Part shown: positions 8,776-18,110 of the stretch, one piece after another | Layout of the letters: each line of letters opens with the position of its first letter | Position numbering within the stretch: position 1 is the first letter of the stretch | Assembly: GCF_900105905.1 (NCBI RefSeq) | Contig: NZ_FNSV01000005.1 | Coordinates: 1,612,001 to 1,676,000, forward strand | Source: Rhodococcus koreensis | GTDB lineage: Bacteria; Actinomycetota; Actinomycetes; Mycobacteriales; Mycobacteriaceae | Length of the DNA stretch: 64,000 nucleotides | Direction: 5' to 3' | Notes under the pieces: model-generated | What the model was told of the DNA's origin: nothing | Databases searched by the model: none | What the model saw: the letters and a program-made list of their open reading frames with translations, nothing else | Position numbers and translations under genes: made by a program

Positions 8776-9704
8776 CCCTCGCCCTCCGCTGCCCGGACCG
8801 TCTGAAGGTCCGGTTCGACGGTGATCCCCTGCCGTCGCATCGCGGTGGCGATGCGCACGCGCAGTGCGCGACCGACCTGGAACTGCTTACCCGGGAGGGT
8901 CCGCGCCACGACGCGGACGCTGACCTCGTCGACCGTCAGACTCTCCACTCCCATCACCGTCGGCTCGTCGAGCAGTAGTTTCTTCAGTCCGCGATCCGCG
9001 AAGGCCTCGACGCCGACCTGGTGGAGCACCTCGTTGACGCGGTTGATGTCCGACGTGGCCGGAACGGGAACGTCGATCACGGCGCGCGCCCAGTCCTTGG
9101 ACAGGTTGATCGCCTTCACGATCTGGCCGTTGGGCACGGTGATGACCTCACCGTCCGAGTTCCGCATCCGGGTGACCCGGAGGGTGACGTCCTCGATCAC
9201 GCCCTCGGCGTCCTCCGACGACCCCGTCACCGCGAGCTGCACGGTGTCACCGAATCCGTACTGGCGTTCGGTGATGATGAAGAAGCCGGCGAGGATGTCC
9301 TGCACGACGCGCTGCGCGCCGAAACCGAGCGCCGCACCGAGCACGGTGGCCGGGGCCACCAGGCTGCCGATCGGCAGGCTCAGCTGGTCGAGGACCTTCA
9401 TCGTCGCGATCACGTAGATGATGGTGATGATCACCCAGGTGATCACCTGCGCCACCGAGTGGCGGTGCTTGGTCGCCTCGGACCGCACGAGGGCGTCGCC
9501 CTGCATGTAGTTGCTGTCGATCCGGTCGGTCACCTTGCCGCCGCCCCAACTGACGAACCGCGCCATCAGGATCGCTCCGAGGACGGTGAGGGACACCGCC
9601 AGCCCCGTCGACGAGAGCCAGTCGAGGAGGTTCTGGGTGGGAGCGAACACTGCCGCCGCCGGTTCTATGGAGATCAGGACGCCTGACTCTCGCGCATCCG
9701 CCAC
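8772..9704 (-). CDS. Mechanosensitive ion channel, MscS family
   Basis: 310 residues with transmembrane segments near residues 28-50, 84-104 and 112-132 followed by the conserved MscS beta domain, including YGFGDTVQL and the [13 protein letters not shown] sequence. It would open under membrane tension to release solutes on hypo-osmotic shock. The GTG start at 9702-9704 overlaps the end of prfB by 31 nt, and the gene end overlaps the next gene by 4 nt, a tightly packed unit prfB-mscS-(Thr-rich)-ftsE-ftsX-smpB. Confidence 0.9.
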   Translation of the reverse strand: MADARESGVLISIEPAAAVFAPTQNLLDWLSSTGLAVSLTVLGAILMARFVSWGGGKVTDRIDSNYMQGDALVRSEATKHRHSVAQVITWVIITIIYVIATMKVLDQLSLPIGSLVAPATVLGAALGFGAQRVVQDILAGFFIITERQYGFGDTVQLAVTGSSEDAEGVIEDVTLRVTRMRNSDGEVITVPNGQIVKAINLSKDWARAVIDVPVPATSDINRVNEVLHQVGVEAFADRGLKKLLLDEPTVMGVESLTVDEVSVRVVARTLPGKQFQVGRALRVRIATAMRRQGITVEPDLQTVRAAEGEG

Positions 9705-10789
9705 CGGATGCCGGATTCGAGGAAGCCGTCGATGTCACCGTCGAGCACCGCCGACGGGTTGTTGACCTCGTACTCGGTGCGCAGATCCTTGACCATCTGG
9801 TACGGGTGCAGCACGTACGACCGCATCTGGTTGCCCCAGGAACTGCCGCCGTCGCCCTTGAGCGCGTCCATTTCGGCGCGCTCCTCCTTGCGCTTGACCT
9901 CGAGCAGCTTGGCCTGGAGGACGCGCATCGCCGACACCTTGTTCTGCAGCTGCGACTTCTCGTTCTGACACGTCACGACGATGCCGGTCGGGATGTGCGT
10001 CAACCGGACCGCGGAGTCGGTGGTGTTGACCGACTGCCCGCCGGGGCCCGAGGAGCGGTACACGTCGACGCGGACGTCGTTCTCGTTGACGTCGATGTGG
10101 TCGGTGGTCTCGACCACGGGCAGGACCTCAACCTCGGCGAACGACGTCTGGCGGCGGCCCTGGTTGTCGAACGGGCTGATCCGGACCAGCCGGTGCGTGC
10201 CCATCTCGACGGAGAGGGTTCCGTAGCTGTACGGCGCCTTGACCGCGAACGTCGCGCTCTTGATGCCGGCCTCTTCCGCGTAGGACGTGTCGTAGACCTC
10301 GACGCCGTAACCGTGTTTCTCGGCCCAGCGGATGTACATGCGCATCAGCATCTCGGCCCAGTCGGCGGCGTCGACGCCACCGGCGCCGGAGCGGATGTTG
10401 ACCAGCGCGTCACGCTCGTCGTATTCGCCCGAGAGCATCGTCTTGACTTCCATCGCCGCGATGTCCTCGCGCAGGCTGTGCCGCTCGGCGTCGGCGTCCG
10501 CGATGGCCTCCGCGCCCTCGTCCTCGGCGAGTTCGTAGAGCACCGGCATGTCGTCGAGCCGCGAGCGCAGTTCCTCGACGCGGCGCAGTTCGGCCTGGGA
10601 GTGCGACAGCTGGCTGGTGACCTGCTGGGCGTGCTCCTGGTCGTTCCACAGCTCCGGATCGGCAGCCTGGTGTTCGAGCTCGTCGATACGGCGGCGCAAC
10701 TCCTCCACGTCCAGCACCGATTCGACGGTGCGGAGGGTGGTGTCGAGCTCGCTCAGGTCTGCGGATACGTCGGGATGCACGGTTCCCAA
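9674..10789 (-). CDS. prfB: Peptide chain release factor 2
   Basis: 371 residues. The stop-codon recognition tripeptide SPF (in RISPFDNQG) identifies RF2 (UGA/UAA), and the peptidyl-transferase motif GGQ is present in [10 protein letters not shown]. The reading frame is continuous from the start at 10789, so the autoregulatory +1 frameshift with an internal UGA found in many bacterial prfB genes is absent, as is usual in actinobacteria. It is divergent from the carbonic anhydrase gene. Confidence 0.97.
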   Translation of the reverse strand: MGTVHPDVSADLSELDTTLRTVESVLDVEELRRRIDELEHQAADPELWNDQEHAQQVTSQLSHSQAELRRVEELRSRLDDMPVLYELAEDEGAEAIADADAERHSLREDIAAMEVKTMLSGEYDERDALVNIRSGAGGVDAADWAEMLMRMYIRWAEKHGYGVEVYDTSYAEEAGIKSATFAVKAPYSYGTLSVEMGTHRLVRISPFDNQGRRQTSFAEVEVLPVVETTDHIDVNENDVRVDVYRSSGPGGQSVNTTDSAVRLTHIPTGIVVTCQNEKSQLQNKVSAMRVLQAKLLEVKRKEERAEMDALKGDGGSSWGNQMRSYVLHPYQMVKDLRTEYEVNNPSAVLDGDIDGFLESGIRWRMRESQAS

Positions 10790-10946
10790 GGTTACCGGGT
10801 GCGGACAGGTGCCCTGTCACCCCTTCGTTCCGGCCGAAGTCACCCCTTCCGATCACGTGGCGCGAAAGCCTTGCGGACCCCGGAAGTGCCTTGTTGCATG
10901 CACGGGTACGCACTTGTTTGTGCCGCCATCCCGGACGGAGTCGACG

Positions 10947-11441
10947 ATGACCGTGACCGACCAGTACCTGAAGAACAACGAGGAGTACGCCGCCGGATTC
11001 ACCGGGCCGCTGCCCCTGCCCCCGAGCAAGCACGTCGCGGTCCTCGCGTGCATGGACGCACGTCTGGACGTCTACCGGATCCTCGGTCTCCAGGAGGGTG
11101 AGGCGCACGTCGTCCGCAACGCAGGCGGGGTGGTGACGGACGACGAGATCCGCTCGCTCGCGATCAGCCAGCGACTGCTCGGCACCACCGAGATCATCCT
11201 CATCCACCACACGGACTGCGGGATGCTCACGTTCACCGACGACGACTTCAAGAAGTCCATTCAGGACGAGGTCGGGATCAAACCGGCCTGGTCAGCCGAG
11301 GCGTTCTCCGACCTCGACGAGGACGTCCGGCAGTCGCTGCGCCGCATCCAGGCCAGTCCCTTCGTCACGGCGACCACCTCTCTCCGCGGGTTCGTCTTCG
11401 ACGTCGCCACCGGCAAGCTCGCCGAAGTGAAGATCGACTGA
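10947..11441 (+). CDS. Beta-class carbonic anhydrase
   Basis: 164 residues with the zinc-site motifs of beta-carbonic anhydrases: CMDARLD (Cys ligand plus the Asp-Arg dyad) and HHTDCGM (His and Cys ligands). The short form matches the mycobacterial Rv1284 type. It hydrates CO2 to bicarbonate in the cytoplasm, feeding carboxylases. The ATG at 10947 is chosen because the conserved region follows directly; the frame is open upstream but antisense to the prfB start region. hisN follows after 50 bp on the same strand. Confidence 0.93.
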   Translation: MTVTDQYLKNNEEYAAGFTGPLPLPPSKHVAVLACMDARLDVYRILGLQEGEAHVVRNAGGVVTDDEIRSLAISQRLLGTTEIILIHHTDCGMLTFTDDDFKKSIQDEVGIKPAWSAEAFSDLDEDVRQSLRRIQASPFVTATTSLRGFVFDVATGKLAEVKID

Positions 11442-11491
11442 GGTCCGCGCGGGCGCGGTACGACCGCGCGGTACGAGTAATCTGTGCGACC

Positions 11492-12274
11492 GTGACCGAC
11501 CTCGACGCCGACCTGCAGCTCGCCCTCCGAATCGCCGACGAGGCGGATGCGATCACGAGGGCCCGCTTCGGGGCACTCGACCTGTCGGTGGACGACAAAC
11601 CCGACCTCACCCCGGTCACGGACGCGGACCTGGCGGTGGAACGGGCGGTCCGGGCGACGCTGGAATCCGAGCGGCCCGCCGACGCCGTCCTCGGTGAGGA
11701 GTTCGGCGGCGACGCGCAGTTCTCGGGTCGACAGTGGGTGGTCGACCCGATCGACGGCACCAAGAACTTCGTGCGGGGCGTCCCCATCTGGGCCACGCTG
11801 ATCGCGCTGCTCGAGGACGGCGTTCCCACCGTCGGCGTCGTGAGCGCCCCGGCACTCGCGCGCCGCTGGTGGGCGGCATCGGGTCGCGGCGCCTGGTCGA
11901 CGTTCGACGGCTCCGAGCCCACTCGGATCGCCGTCTCGGCCGTCGACCGTCTCGGTTCGGCCAGCCTCACGTTCTCGAGCCTGTCCGGATGGAAGGAACT
12001 CGGCATCCGCGCGCAGTTCCTCTCCCTCACCGACGACGTGTGGCGGGTCCGCGGATTCGGTGACTTCTTCTCCTACTGTCTGCTCGCCGAGGGCGCCGTC
12101 GACATCGCCGCCGAGCCCGAGGTGTCGTTGTGGGACCTCGCGCCCCTCGACGTCCTGGTGCGCGAGGCCGGCGGCCGGTTCACCAATCTCGCCGGCGCCG
12201 ACGGCCCGCACGGCGGCAGTGCGCTGGCCACCAACACTCTGCTGCACGACGAGGCGCTGTCCCGACTGCGCTGA
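11492..12274 (+). CDS. hisN: Histidinol-phosphatase, inositol-monophosphatase type (HisN)
   Basis: 260 residues of the IMPase superfamily: metal-binding loops GEEFGG (about residues 68-73) and [12 protein letters not shown] (about residues 85-96), and the C-terminal [15 protein letters not shown]. It resembles the actinobacterial HisN that dephosphorylates histidinol phosphate in histidine synthesis, though activity on inositol phosphates or 3'-phosphoadenosine phosphate cannot be excluded. The start is GTG at 11492. A strong terminator hairpin follows 33 bp after the stop. Confidence 0.85.
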   Translation: MTDLDADLQLALRIADEADAITRARFGALDLSVDDKPDLTPVTDADLAVERAVRATLESERPADAVLGEEFGGDAQFSGRQWVVDPIDGTKNFVRGVPIWATLIALLEDGVPTVGVVSAPALARRWWAASGRGAWSTFDGSEPTRIAVSAVDRLGSASLTFSSLSGWKELGIRAQFLSLTDDVWRVRGFGDFFSYCLLAEGAVDIAAEPEVSLWDLAPLDVLVREAGGRFTNLAGADGPHGGSALATNTLLHDEALSRLR

Positions 12275-12307
12275 TGCAGTAATACAGGCAGCAGTCCTGA
12301 CAAGGCC

Positions 12308-12342
12308 TCCGCCCTCCTCGGCTCCCGAGGAGGGCGGATTTC
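12308..12342 (+). terminator. Rho-independent terminator after hisN
   Basis: A 14-bp perfect stem (TCCGCCCTCCTCGG with its complement) around a 3-nt loop, followed by TTT, lies 33 bp past the hisN stop. It separates the hisN unit from the acyl-CoA dehydrogenase operon. Confidence 0.75.
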
Positions 12343-12445
12343 GTATGTCCGCTGTCTGCACCCCCCGCCCCCGAGAATCGGGCTCGAACCCGACGCGGTG
12401 GGGAGCTCGTGGGCACCGGAACTTACTCGATAGTAGACACCCACC

Positions 12446-12461
12446 TTACTGCTAAGTAAGA
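12446..12461 (+). promoter_or_regulatory. Palindromic operator upstream of the acyl-CoA dehydrogenase pair
   Basis: CTTACTGCTAAGTAAG contains perfect 5-bp arms (CTTAC/GTAAG). It sits inside a wider imperfect inverted repeat in which GACACCCA on the left faces TTGGTGTC on the right. It lies 43 bp before the start of the first dehydrogenase. The shape fits a dimeric TetR-type repressor, common for fatty-acid genes in actinobacteria, but it matches neither the KstR nor the KstR2 consensus I know; the regulator is not encoded next door. Confidence 0.55.
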
Positions 12462-12504
12462 TAGTTGGTGTCCACGCCCGAACACCGAGAAACAGCTGGT
12501 GATC

Positions 12505-13911
12505 ATGAGCAAGCAAGACACTGTTGCCCCCAACGGCAGAGCGAAGCGGAACCCCCGTGACACGTCCGCCGTCGGACTGAATCCCGTCAAGCGCGACGCC
12601 ATGGGTGCCGCGATGCGCGTGCTGACCAAGATCACCGGATCCGATCTGGCCGAGAAGTACAACCTGCGCCAGACGATCGACCGGGTGACCTACGAAGGCA
12701 CGAAGACCGGTTTCAAGACGCTCGGCGCCGCGACCCGCGGGTTCCAGAAGGTGTCCGGCGGCGGCGCACCGAAACGCCTGCCCGACAACCCGACCGCCAA
12801 GGCCGGCTACTTCGACCTGACCCCGAGCGACGAGCAGCAGATGATCGTCGAGACCGTGCGCGAGTTCGCCGCCGAGATCCTGCGGCCCGCAGGCCACGAT
12901 GCCGACGCTGCCGCCGCCGCACCGGCGGATCTCGTGAAGCGCGCCGCCGAACTCGGCATCACCCTGATCAACGTTCCCGAGGAACTCGACGGGGCCGCCA
13001 GCGAGCGCGGGGCCGTCACCAACTCCCTCGTCGCCGAGGCTCTCGCCCACGGCGACATGGGGCTCGCGCTGCCGATTCTCGCGCCGAGTGGCGTCGCGGT
13101 CGCCCTCACCCAGTGGGGCACCGACTCCCAGCAGAAGACCTACCTACCCTCGTTCACGGGCGAGCAGGTTCCGAACGCGGCCGTGGTCGTCAACGAGCCC
13201 CGCGCACTGTTCGATCCATTCGCGTTGCAGACCAAGGCAGTCCGCTCCCCCAGCGGCTACAGGCTCAACGGCGTCAAGAGCCTCGTTCCCGCCGCGGCCT
13301 CGTCGGAACTGTTCATCGTGGCGGCCGAACTCGACGGCAAGCCCTCCTTCTTCATCGTCGAGGCCGACACCAAGGGACTCGTCGTGGAGTCGGACCCGAG
13401 CATGGGCCTGCGCGCCGCGGGGCTCGGCCGGCTCAACCTCACCGATGTCGCCGTGCCCGAGTCGGGTCTGCTCGGCGCCGCCGACGCCGACGCGCGGAAG
13501 GCCGAATACGCCGACGCCATCCGGCTGGCCCGCCTCGGCTGGGCGTCGCTCGCGGTCGGCACCGGACAGGCCGTTCTCGACTACGTGATCCCCTACGTCA
13601 ACGAGCGGGTCGCGTTCGGTGAGCCGATCAGCAACCGTCAGGCGGTCGCGTTCATGGTTGCGAACATCGGCATCGAACTCGACGGCCTGCGCCTGGTCAC
13701 GTTGCGCGGCGCCTCCCGCGCCGAGCAGGGGCTCTCGTTCGCCCGCGAATCGGCCCTCGCCCGAAAGCTGGCGTCCGAGAAGGGCATGCAGATCGGTCTC
13801 GACGGCGTCCAGCTGCTCGGTGGCCACGGTTACACCAAGGAACATCCCGTGGAGCGCTGGTACCGCGATCTGCGCGCCATCGGCGTCGCCGAGGGCATCG
13901 TCCTGATCTGA
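12505..13911 (+). CDS. Acyl-CoA dehydrogenase (FadE-type)
   Basis: About 468 residues from ATG 12505 (a GTG two codons earlier is also in frame). A roughly 100-residue N-terminal extension precedes the acyl-CoA dehydrogenase N-domain, which begins near LTPSDEQQMIVETVREFA; the beta and C-terminal four-helix domains follow. The usual C-terminal catalytic region is shortened: after WYRDLRAIGVAEG only four residues remain, so the canonical glutamate-loop EGTxxIQ is incomplete. It is the first gene of a pair with a second dehydrogenase 29 bp downstream, suggesting a heteromeric FadE as known for mycobacterial steroid side-chain enzymes. The substrate is unknown. Confidence 0.88.
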   Translation: MSKQDTVAPNGRAKRNPRDTSAVGLNPVKRDAMGAAMRVLTKITGSDLAEKYNLRQTIDRVTYEGTKTGFKTLGAATRGFQKVSGGGAPKRLPDNPTAKAGYFDLTPSDEQQMIVETVREFAAEILRPAGHDADAAAAAPADLVKRAAELGITLINVPEELDGAASERGAVTNSLVAEALAHGDMGLALPILAPSGVAVALTQWGTDSQQKTYLPSFTGEQVPNAAVVVNEPRALFDPFALQTKAVRSPSGYRLNGVKSLVPAAASSELFIVAAELDGKPSFFIVEADTKGLVVESDPSMGLRAAGLGRLNLTDVAVPESGLLGAADADARKAEYADAIRLARLGWASLAVGTGQAVLDYVIPYVNERVAFGEPISNRQAVAFMVANIGIELDGLRLVTLRGASRAEQGLSFARESALARKLASEKGMQIGLDGVQLLGGHGYTKEHPVERWYRDLRAIGVAEGIVLI

Positions 13912-13940
13912 GCGGCCGGATTCGAACTAAGGAAACAGTC

Positions 13941-15146
13941 ATGATCAACCTCGAACTTCCCAAGAAGCTCAAAGCCTCCGCGAACCAGGCGCACCAGGTT
14001 GCGGCAGAAATCTTCCGGCCGATCTCCCGCAAGTACGATCTCGTGGAGCACGCCTACCCCAAGGAACTCGACACCATGGCCGCCATGGTGGAGGGCCTCA
14101 ACGACTCCGGTAAGGGGGCGGCGGGAGCCGCCCTCGGACGCGGCGACGAACCGAAGGTCATCGGGAACGTCAACGGCGGCAACATGTCCTCGCTGATGAA
14201 TGTCATCGAAACCTGCTGGGGCGACGTGGGCCTCACACTGGCGATCCCGTACCAGGGTCTCGGCAACTCGGCGATCGCGGCGGTCGCCACCGACGAGCAG
14301 CTCGAGCGTTTCGGCAAGGTGTGGGCGTCGATGGCGATCACCGAACCCGGTTTCGGTTCCGACTCCGCCGCCGTCACCACCACCGCGGTCCTCGACGGCG
14401 ACGAATACGTCCTCAACGGTGAGAAGATCTTCGTCACCGCCGGCGAGCGGTCCACCCACATCGTCGTGTGGGCCACCGTCGACAAGACCAAGGGCCGCGC
14501 CGCGATCAAGTCGTTCGTCGTCCCGCGCGACGCCCCGGGCCTGAGCGTCGCCCGCCTCGAGCACAAGCTGGGCGTCAAGGCGTCGGACACCGCAGTGCTG
14601 CTGCTGCAGGACTGCCGGATCCCGAAGGACAACCTGCTCGGCACGCCGGAGGTCAACGTCGAGAAGGGCTTTGCCGGCGTCATGCAGACGTTCGACAACA
14701 CCCGCCCGATCGTCGCCGGCATGGCCGTCGGCCTGGGCCGCGCCGCGCTCGAGGAACTGCGCAGCATCCTCTCCGACGCCGGTGTGGAGATCTCGTACGA
14801 CACCCCCGCATACAACCAGCACGCGGCCGCCGCCGAGTTCCTGCAACTCGAGGCCGACTGGGAAGCCGCCTACCTGCTCGCCCTGCGGGCAACGTGGATG
14901 GCGGACAACAAGAAGCCGAACTCACTCGAGGCGTCGATGTCGAAGGCGAAGGCCGGCCGCACCGGAACCGCCATCTCCCTCAAGGCCGTCGAACTCGCAG
15001 GCACATGGGGATACTCGGAGCGACCGCTGCTCGAGAAATGGGCACGCGACTCGAAGATCCTCGACATCTTCGAGGGCACGCAGCAGATCCAGCAGCTGAT
15101 CGTGGCCCGCCGTCTACTCGGGAAGTCGTCGGCAGAGCTGAAGTAG
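13941..15146 (+). CDS. Acyl-CoA dehydrogenase (FadE-type), second subunit
   Basis: 401 residues with the full acyl-CoA dehydrogenase set: flavin-binding ITEPGFGSDSAAVTT and C-terminal catalytic-loop motif IFEGTQQIQ with its glutamate. It removes the alpha/beta hydrogens of an acyl-CoA, passing electrons to electron-transfer flavoprotein. It follows the first dehydrogenase by 29 bp with an AAGGAAA ribosome site, so both are one operon under the palindromic operator. The partner's incomplete active site and this intact one fit an alpha2beta2 enzyme; that is inference. Confidence 0.92.
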   Translation: MINLELPKKLKASANQAHQVAAEIFRPISRKYDLVEHAYPKELDTMAAMVEGLNDSGKGAAGAALGRGDEPKVIGNVNGGNMSSLMNVIETCWGDVGLTLAIPYQGLGNSAIAAVATDEQLERFGKVWASMAITEPGFGSDSAAVTTTAVLDGDEYVLNGEKIFVTAGERSTHIVVWATVDKTKGRAAIKSFVVPRDAPGLSVARLEHKLGVKASDTAVLLLQDCRIPKDNLLGTPEVNVEKGFAGVMQTFDNTRPIVAGMAVGLGRAALEELRSILSDAGVEISYDTPAYNQHAAAAEFLQLEADWEAAYLLALRATWMADNKKPNSLEASMSKAKAGRTGTAISLKAVELAGTWGYSERPLLEKWARDSKILDIFEGTQQIQQLIVARRLLGKSSAELK

Positions 15147-15182
15147 CACCCGCGCACGGCTCATGCCGTCCGGGAACGGGAT

Positions 15183-17171
15183 TCACGCGAGATCGCGCCA
15201 CCGGACGAGAACCTCGTGCACCGCTTCGGCGCCCTGCAGAGGGTTCGGTGGCGCGGGCAGGTCCGCGGGATACAGCAGGAACGGCGTGTTCTGGGGTCCA
15301 CCGAGCCCGCCGTGCGATCCGACCTGGTCTTCGAACGCGGCGACCTCCAGGGTGTCCGGCCAGTACCGCCCGCCCACCATCAGGTCGGCGACGTTGTCGA
15401 ACGTGTCCGTGCGGCGGACCCGGTCGAGGGCGCCGGGCCCGAAATCGGCGAGCGGATCGACGCCGTCGACCTCACCGGTGGCGACGTCGGCGCTGCCGGC
15501 AGATCCGAGCACGACCGAGCCGTCGTCGTCGCGGGCCACGAGCACGAACCCGATACCGGGATGTGTGACGAGCGCCGGAATCAGGTCCGGGTAACGGGCG
15601 TCGATCCATTCGCGGGTGGCGCGGCCCGGCACCTGCGGGAAGCTGACCAGCCCGAGATTGCCCGACGCGAGTACCACCGGATTCTCGCCCGGGGTGACGA
15701 CGTCGGGAGTCGCTTCCGACCGGAGGCTGGCCTCGGCATAGCCGAGGCCCTCGGCGCCGCGCCCTCGGCTGCCGAGCGTGACGGAGTCGCCCTCACGGCG
15801 ACCCGGGGCGTGGCAGGCGTCGAGCACGACGTCCTCGAGGCCCTTGCCGTAGCGGTCGCGGAACGTGGAACCCTGACTCTGCCCGTGATCCGACAGCACG
15901 ACGATGCGGTAGGGCCTGCCCGCCTGGGCGGCGACGGCGGCGATCATCCCGATCTCGTCGTCGAGTGTGCGCAGGACCTTACGCGTCTCGGGGCGTTCGA
16001 CACCGGAATGGTGGGCGACCTCGTCGTACCCGACCAGGTCGACGTACACGGGGCTGCGGCCCGCGATGAGATCACCGACGACCGCGGCGACGACGACGTC
16101 CGTCTCGACGACCGTCGTGAACGCACGGACCAGCGGATACAGCCCACCCCGCCGGACGCGCGGGGTGACGTCGGCGCGGCGTTGCCGGTACGCCTGCACG
16201 TTCTCCCGCAGCACCTCGGCGACGAGCCGAACCGCGGTGCGCACGGCGCTCGCCGGGTCGACGAAGTAGTCGGCGTATCCGGTTGCCCTGCCCCCCATCC
16301 GGGCGCCTCGCATACGGCTGACCACGAGGACGTTGTCGTCGGCGCCGCCGGTGACCAGGTTGCCGCGGCTGGCGCCCCCGGTGAGGAGACCGGGCCGGTG
16401 CGCGCGCTCGAGTTCGCGGGCGGCGTTGTCGGCGGGATTGCTGAAGACGGCGACGGTGCCGCGGGGCTTGTCGTACCACCGGAACGCGGGCACGTTGTGG
16501 TTGTCACCGTGCAGGATCCCGAGCTGGCTCGCACCGGTCTGACTGCTCCAGTCCGTGTGCCAGGACGTCAGGACGTGGGAGCCCCGGTGCACGAGCCCGG
16601 CGAGGTGCGGCGTGACGCCGTCGCGGATCGCGCGTTGCAGCACCGCGTGGCCGAGGCCGTCGATCTGGATGCAGAGCAGTCCGGGTTCCCCCGCCGCCGC
16701 GTCCGCACCGCCGCGACGTCGTAGCCGGGACCGGTTGCGGCGCACCAGCATCAAACGGTACGTGTCGTCGCGCCTGGCCGCGATGGCTCCGGCGACACCG
16801 GAACCGACGACGGACATCACCAGGGCCAGCACCAGCACGTCGGCGACCCGTTCCGTGGTGGCGACCGGTACGACCCGCACGGCGAGCACCATGATCAGCC
16901 AGTTCCCGGCGAACACGCCCAGGAACAGCAGCGCCGGACCGACCCACAGCATCGCGCGCACGAGCAACGGCCACAGGGTGACCGACAGCAGTCCGTACAC
17001 GAGGGCGAGGAACAATGCTGCCGGGATGGTGTCGAAGGGGCCGCCCGCAGGTGTCGGACGCAGCCGGACCCCCGGCAGGATCAGGTCGGTCAGGACCAGT
17101 GCGACGGCGGAGACGAGCCACAGCACGAGAAATTCGGTGACCGTCCTGGCCGCCGAGCCCAGAGAGCGCAT
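15183..17171 (-). CDS. Membrane protein with type I phosphodiesterase/alkaline-phosphatase-like domain
   Basis: About 662 residues from ATG 17169-17171. The first 150 residues hold four hydrophobic helices resembling the phage-holin-family-4/DUF membrane module; the rest is an alkaline-phosphatase superfamily domain beginning GLLCIQIDGLGHAVL (metal Asp), with later metal-site motifs DEVAHHSGVERPE and VVLSDHGQSQGS, and a final GSHGGLGG. Such enzymes hydrolyse phosphodiesters or transfer phospho-groups outside the membrane. The catalytic nucleophile appears to be Thr or Ser in the SSQTGASQ segment. The physiological substrate, possibly a cell-wall glycan or lipid head group, is unknown. It is convergent with the dehydrogenase operon. 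Confidence 0.78.
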   Translation of the reverse strand: MRSLGSAARTVTEFLVLWLVSAVALVLTDLILPGVRLRPTPAGGPFDTIPAALFLALVYGLLSVTLWPLLVRAMLWVGPALLFLGVFAGNWLIMVLAVRVVPVATTERVADVLVLALVMSVVGSGVAGAIAARRDDTYRLMLVRRNRSRLRRRGGADAAAGEPGLLCIQIDGLGHAVLQRAIRDGVTPHLAGLVHRGSHVLTSWHTDWSSQTGASQLGILHGDNHNVPAFRWYDKPRGTVAVFSNPADNAARELERAHRPGLLTGGASRGNLVTGGADDNVLVVSRMRGARMGGRATGYADYFVDPASAVRTAVRLVAEVLRENVQAYRQRRADVTPRVRRGGLYPLVRAFTTVVETDVVVAAVVGDLIAGRSPVYVDLVGYDEVAHHSGVERPETRKVLRTLDDEIGMIAAVAAQAGRPYRIVVLSDHGQSQGSTFRDRYGKGLEDVVLDACHAPGRREGDSVTLGSRGRGAEGLGYAEASLRSEATPDVVTPGENPVVLASGNLGLVSFPQVPGRATREWIDARYPDLIPALVTHPGIGFVLVARDDDGSVVLGSAGSADVATGEVDGVDPLADFGPGALDRVRRTDTFDNVADLMVGGRYWPDTLEVAAFEDQVGSHGGLGGPQNTPFLLYPADLPAPPNPLQGAEAVHEVLVRWRDLA

Positions 17172-17268
17172 CGCAGACCTCCCTTTTGGGGGATCGTAAG
17201 GTCTGACAGGGAGTGGCGCGGCGGAACTCATCGCAGCAGCGTCACCGCGACGAGCGAACGGGACCGCC

Positions 17269-18030
17269 ATGACCGAGAACGCAAGGGTGCTCATCCGGTG
17301 GCGGGGGCATGCGACGGTCGAGATCACGGACAGCGGGACGACGATCCTGACGGACCCGGTGCTGACGGCACGGGTGGCGCACCTGCGGCGTCGCCGCGGC
17401 CCAGACCCGATGGCCGACCCGGTGCGGCCGGACGCCGTGTTGCTGTCCCATCTGCACGCCGACCACACCCACCTGCCCTCGCTCGCCCTGATCGGGAACG
17501 ACATTCCGATCGTCGTTCCCCGCGGCGCGGTGGACGCGTTTGCGGGACTGCGGGTGTTCGGCGACCGGCTGATCGAGATGTCGCCCGGGCAGGACGTGCG
17601 ACTCGGTTCGGTGACGGTGCGCGCGGTGCCGGCCGTGCACGACGGCAGACGGTGGCGCCGTGGCCCACAGCGGGCGCAGGCGCTGGGGTACGTCGTCGAC
17701 GGCGCGGCGTCCACGTATTTCGCCGGTGACACCGCCCTCGATCCCGCGATGGCGGAGTGGGTTCCGCGCTGCGACGTCGCGCTGCTGCCGGTCGGAGGGT
17801 GGGGGCCGAATCTCGGACCGGGACACATGGATCCGGAATCGGCCGCCGCCGCGGCGAGGTCCGTGGCCGCCGTGGTGTCGATCCCGATCCACTTCGGCAC
17901 GCTGTGGCCGATCGGAATGGACGCGGTCCGGCCTCGCCGGTTCCACGGCCCCGGTCGCGAGTTCGTCCGTCGCGCGGACGCGGACGGCCTGAGGGCAGTC
18001 GAACTGGACCCGGGCGAGGCATTCCGGTGA
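17269..18030 (+). CDS. MBL-fold metal-dependent hydrolase (UlaG/RomA-like)
   Basis: 253 residues with the metallo-beta-lactamase signature HxHxDH in LLSHLHADHTHLP (about residues 61-73), a further Asp in YFAGDTALD and a C-terminal His in IPIHFGTLWP. The length and the opening RVLIRWRGHATVEI match the UlaG/NAPE-PLD-like branch that cleaves phosphodiester, lactone or amide bonds. It is divergent from the phosphodiesterase gene (97 bp gap) and is followed by fadD2 after 80 bp. The substrate is not predictable. Confidence 0.82.
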   Translation: MTENARVLIRWRGHATVEITDSGTTILTDPVLTARVAHLRRRRGPDPMADPVRPDAVLLSHLHADHTHLPSLALIGNDIPIVVPRGAVDAFAGLRVFGDRLIEMSPGQDVRLGSVTVRAVPAVHDGRRWRRGPQRAQALGYVVDGAASTYFAGDTALDPAMAEWVPRCDVALLPVGGWGPNLGPGHMDPESAAAAARSVAAVVSIPIHFGTLWPIGMDAVRPRRFHGPGREFVRRADADGLRAVELDPGEAFR

Positions 18031-18110
18031 GTTTCGGTTACGACCGGCACCGGTGCCGCTGTCCTCTACCCTGACTGGTGACACGGTCCCGCCTATCCGA
18101 AGGGTTCGAC

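Noticed and set aside
9674..10789. Programmed +1 frameshift in prfB
   Set aside because: The RF2 frame is uninterrupted from the start codon; no internal UGA is present.
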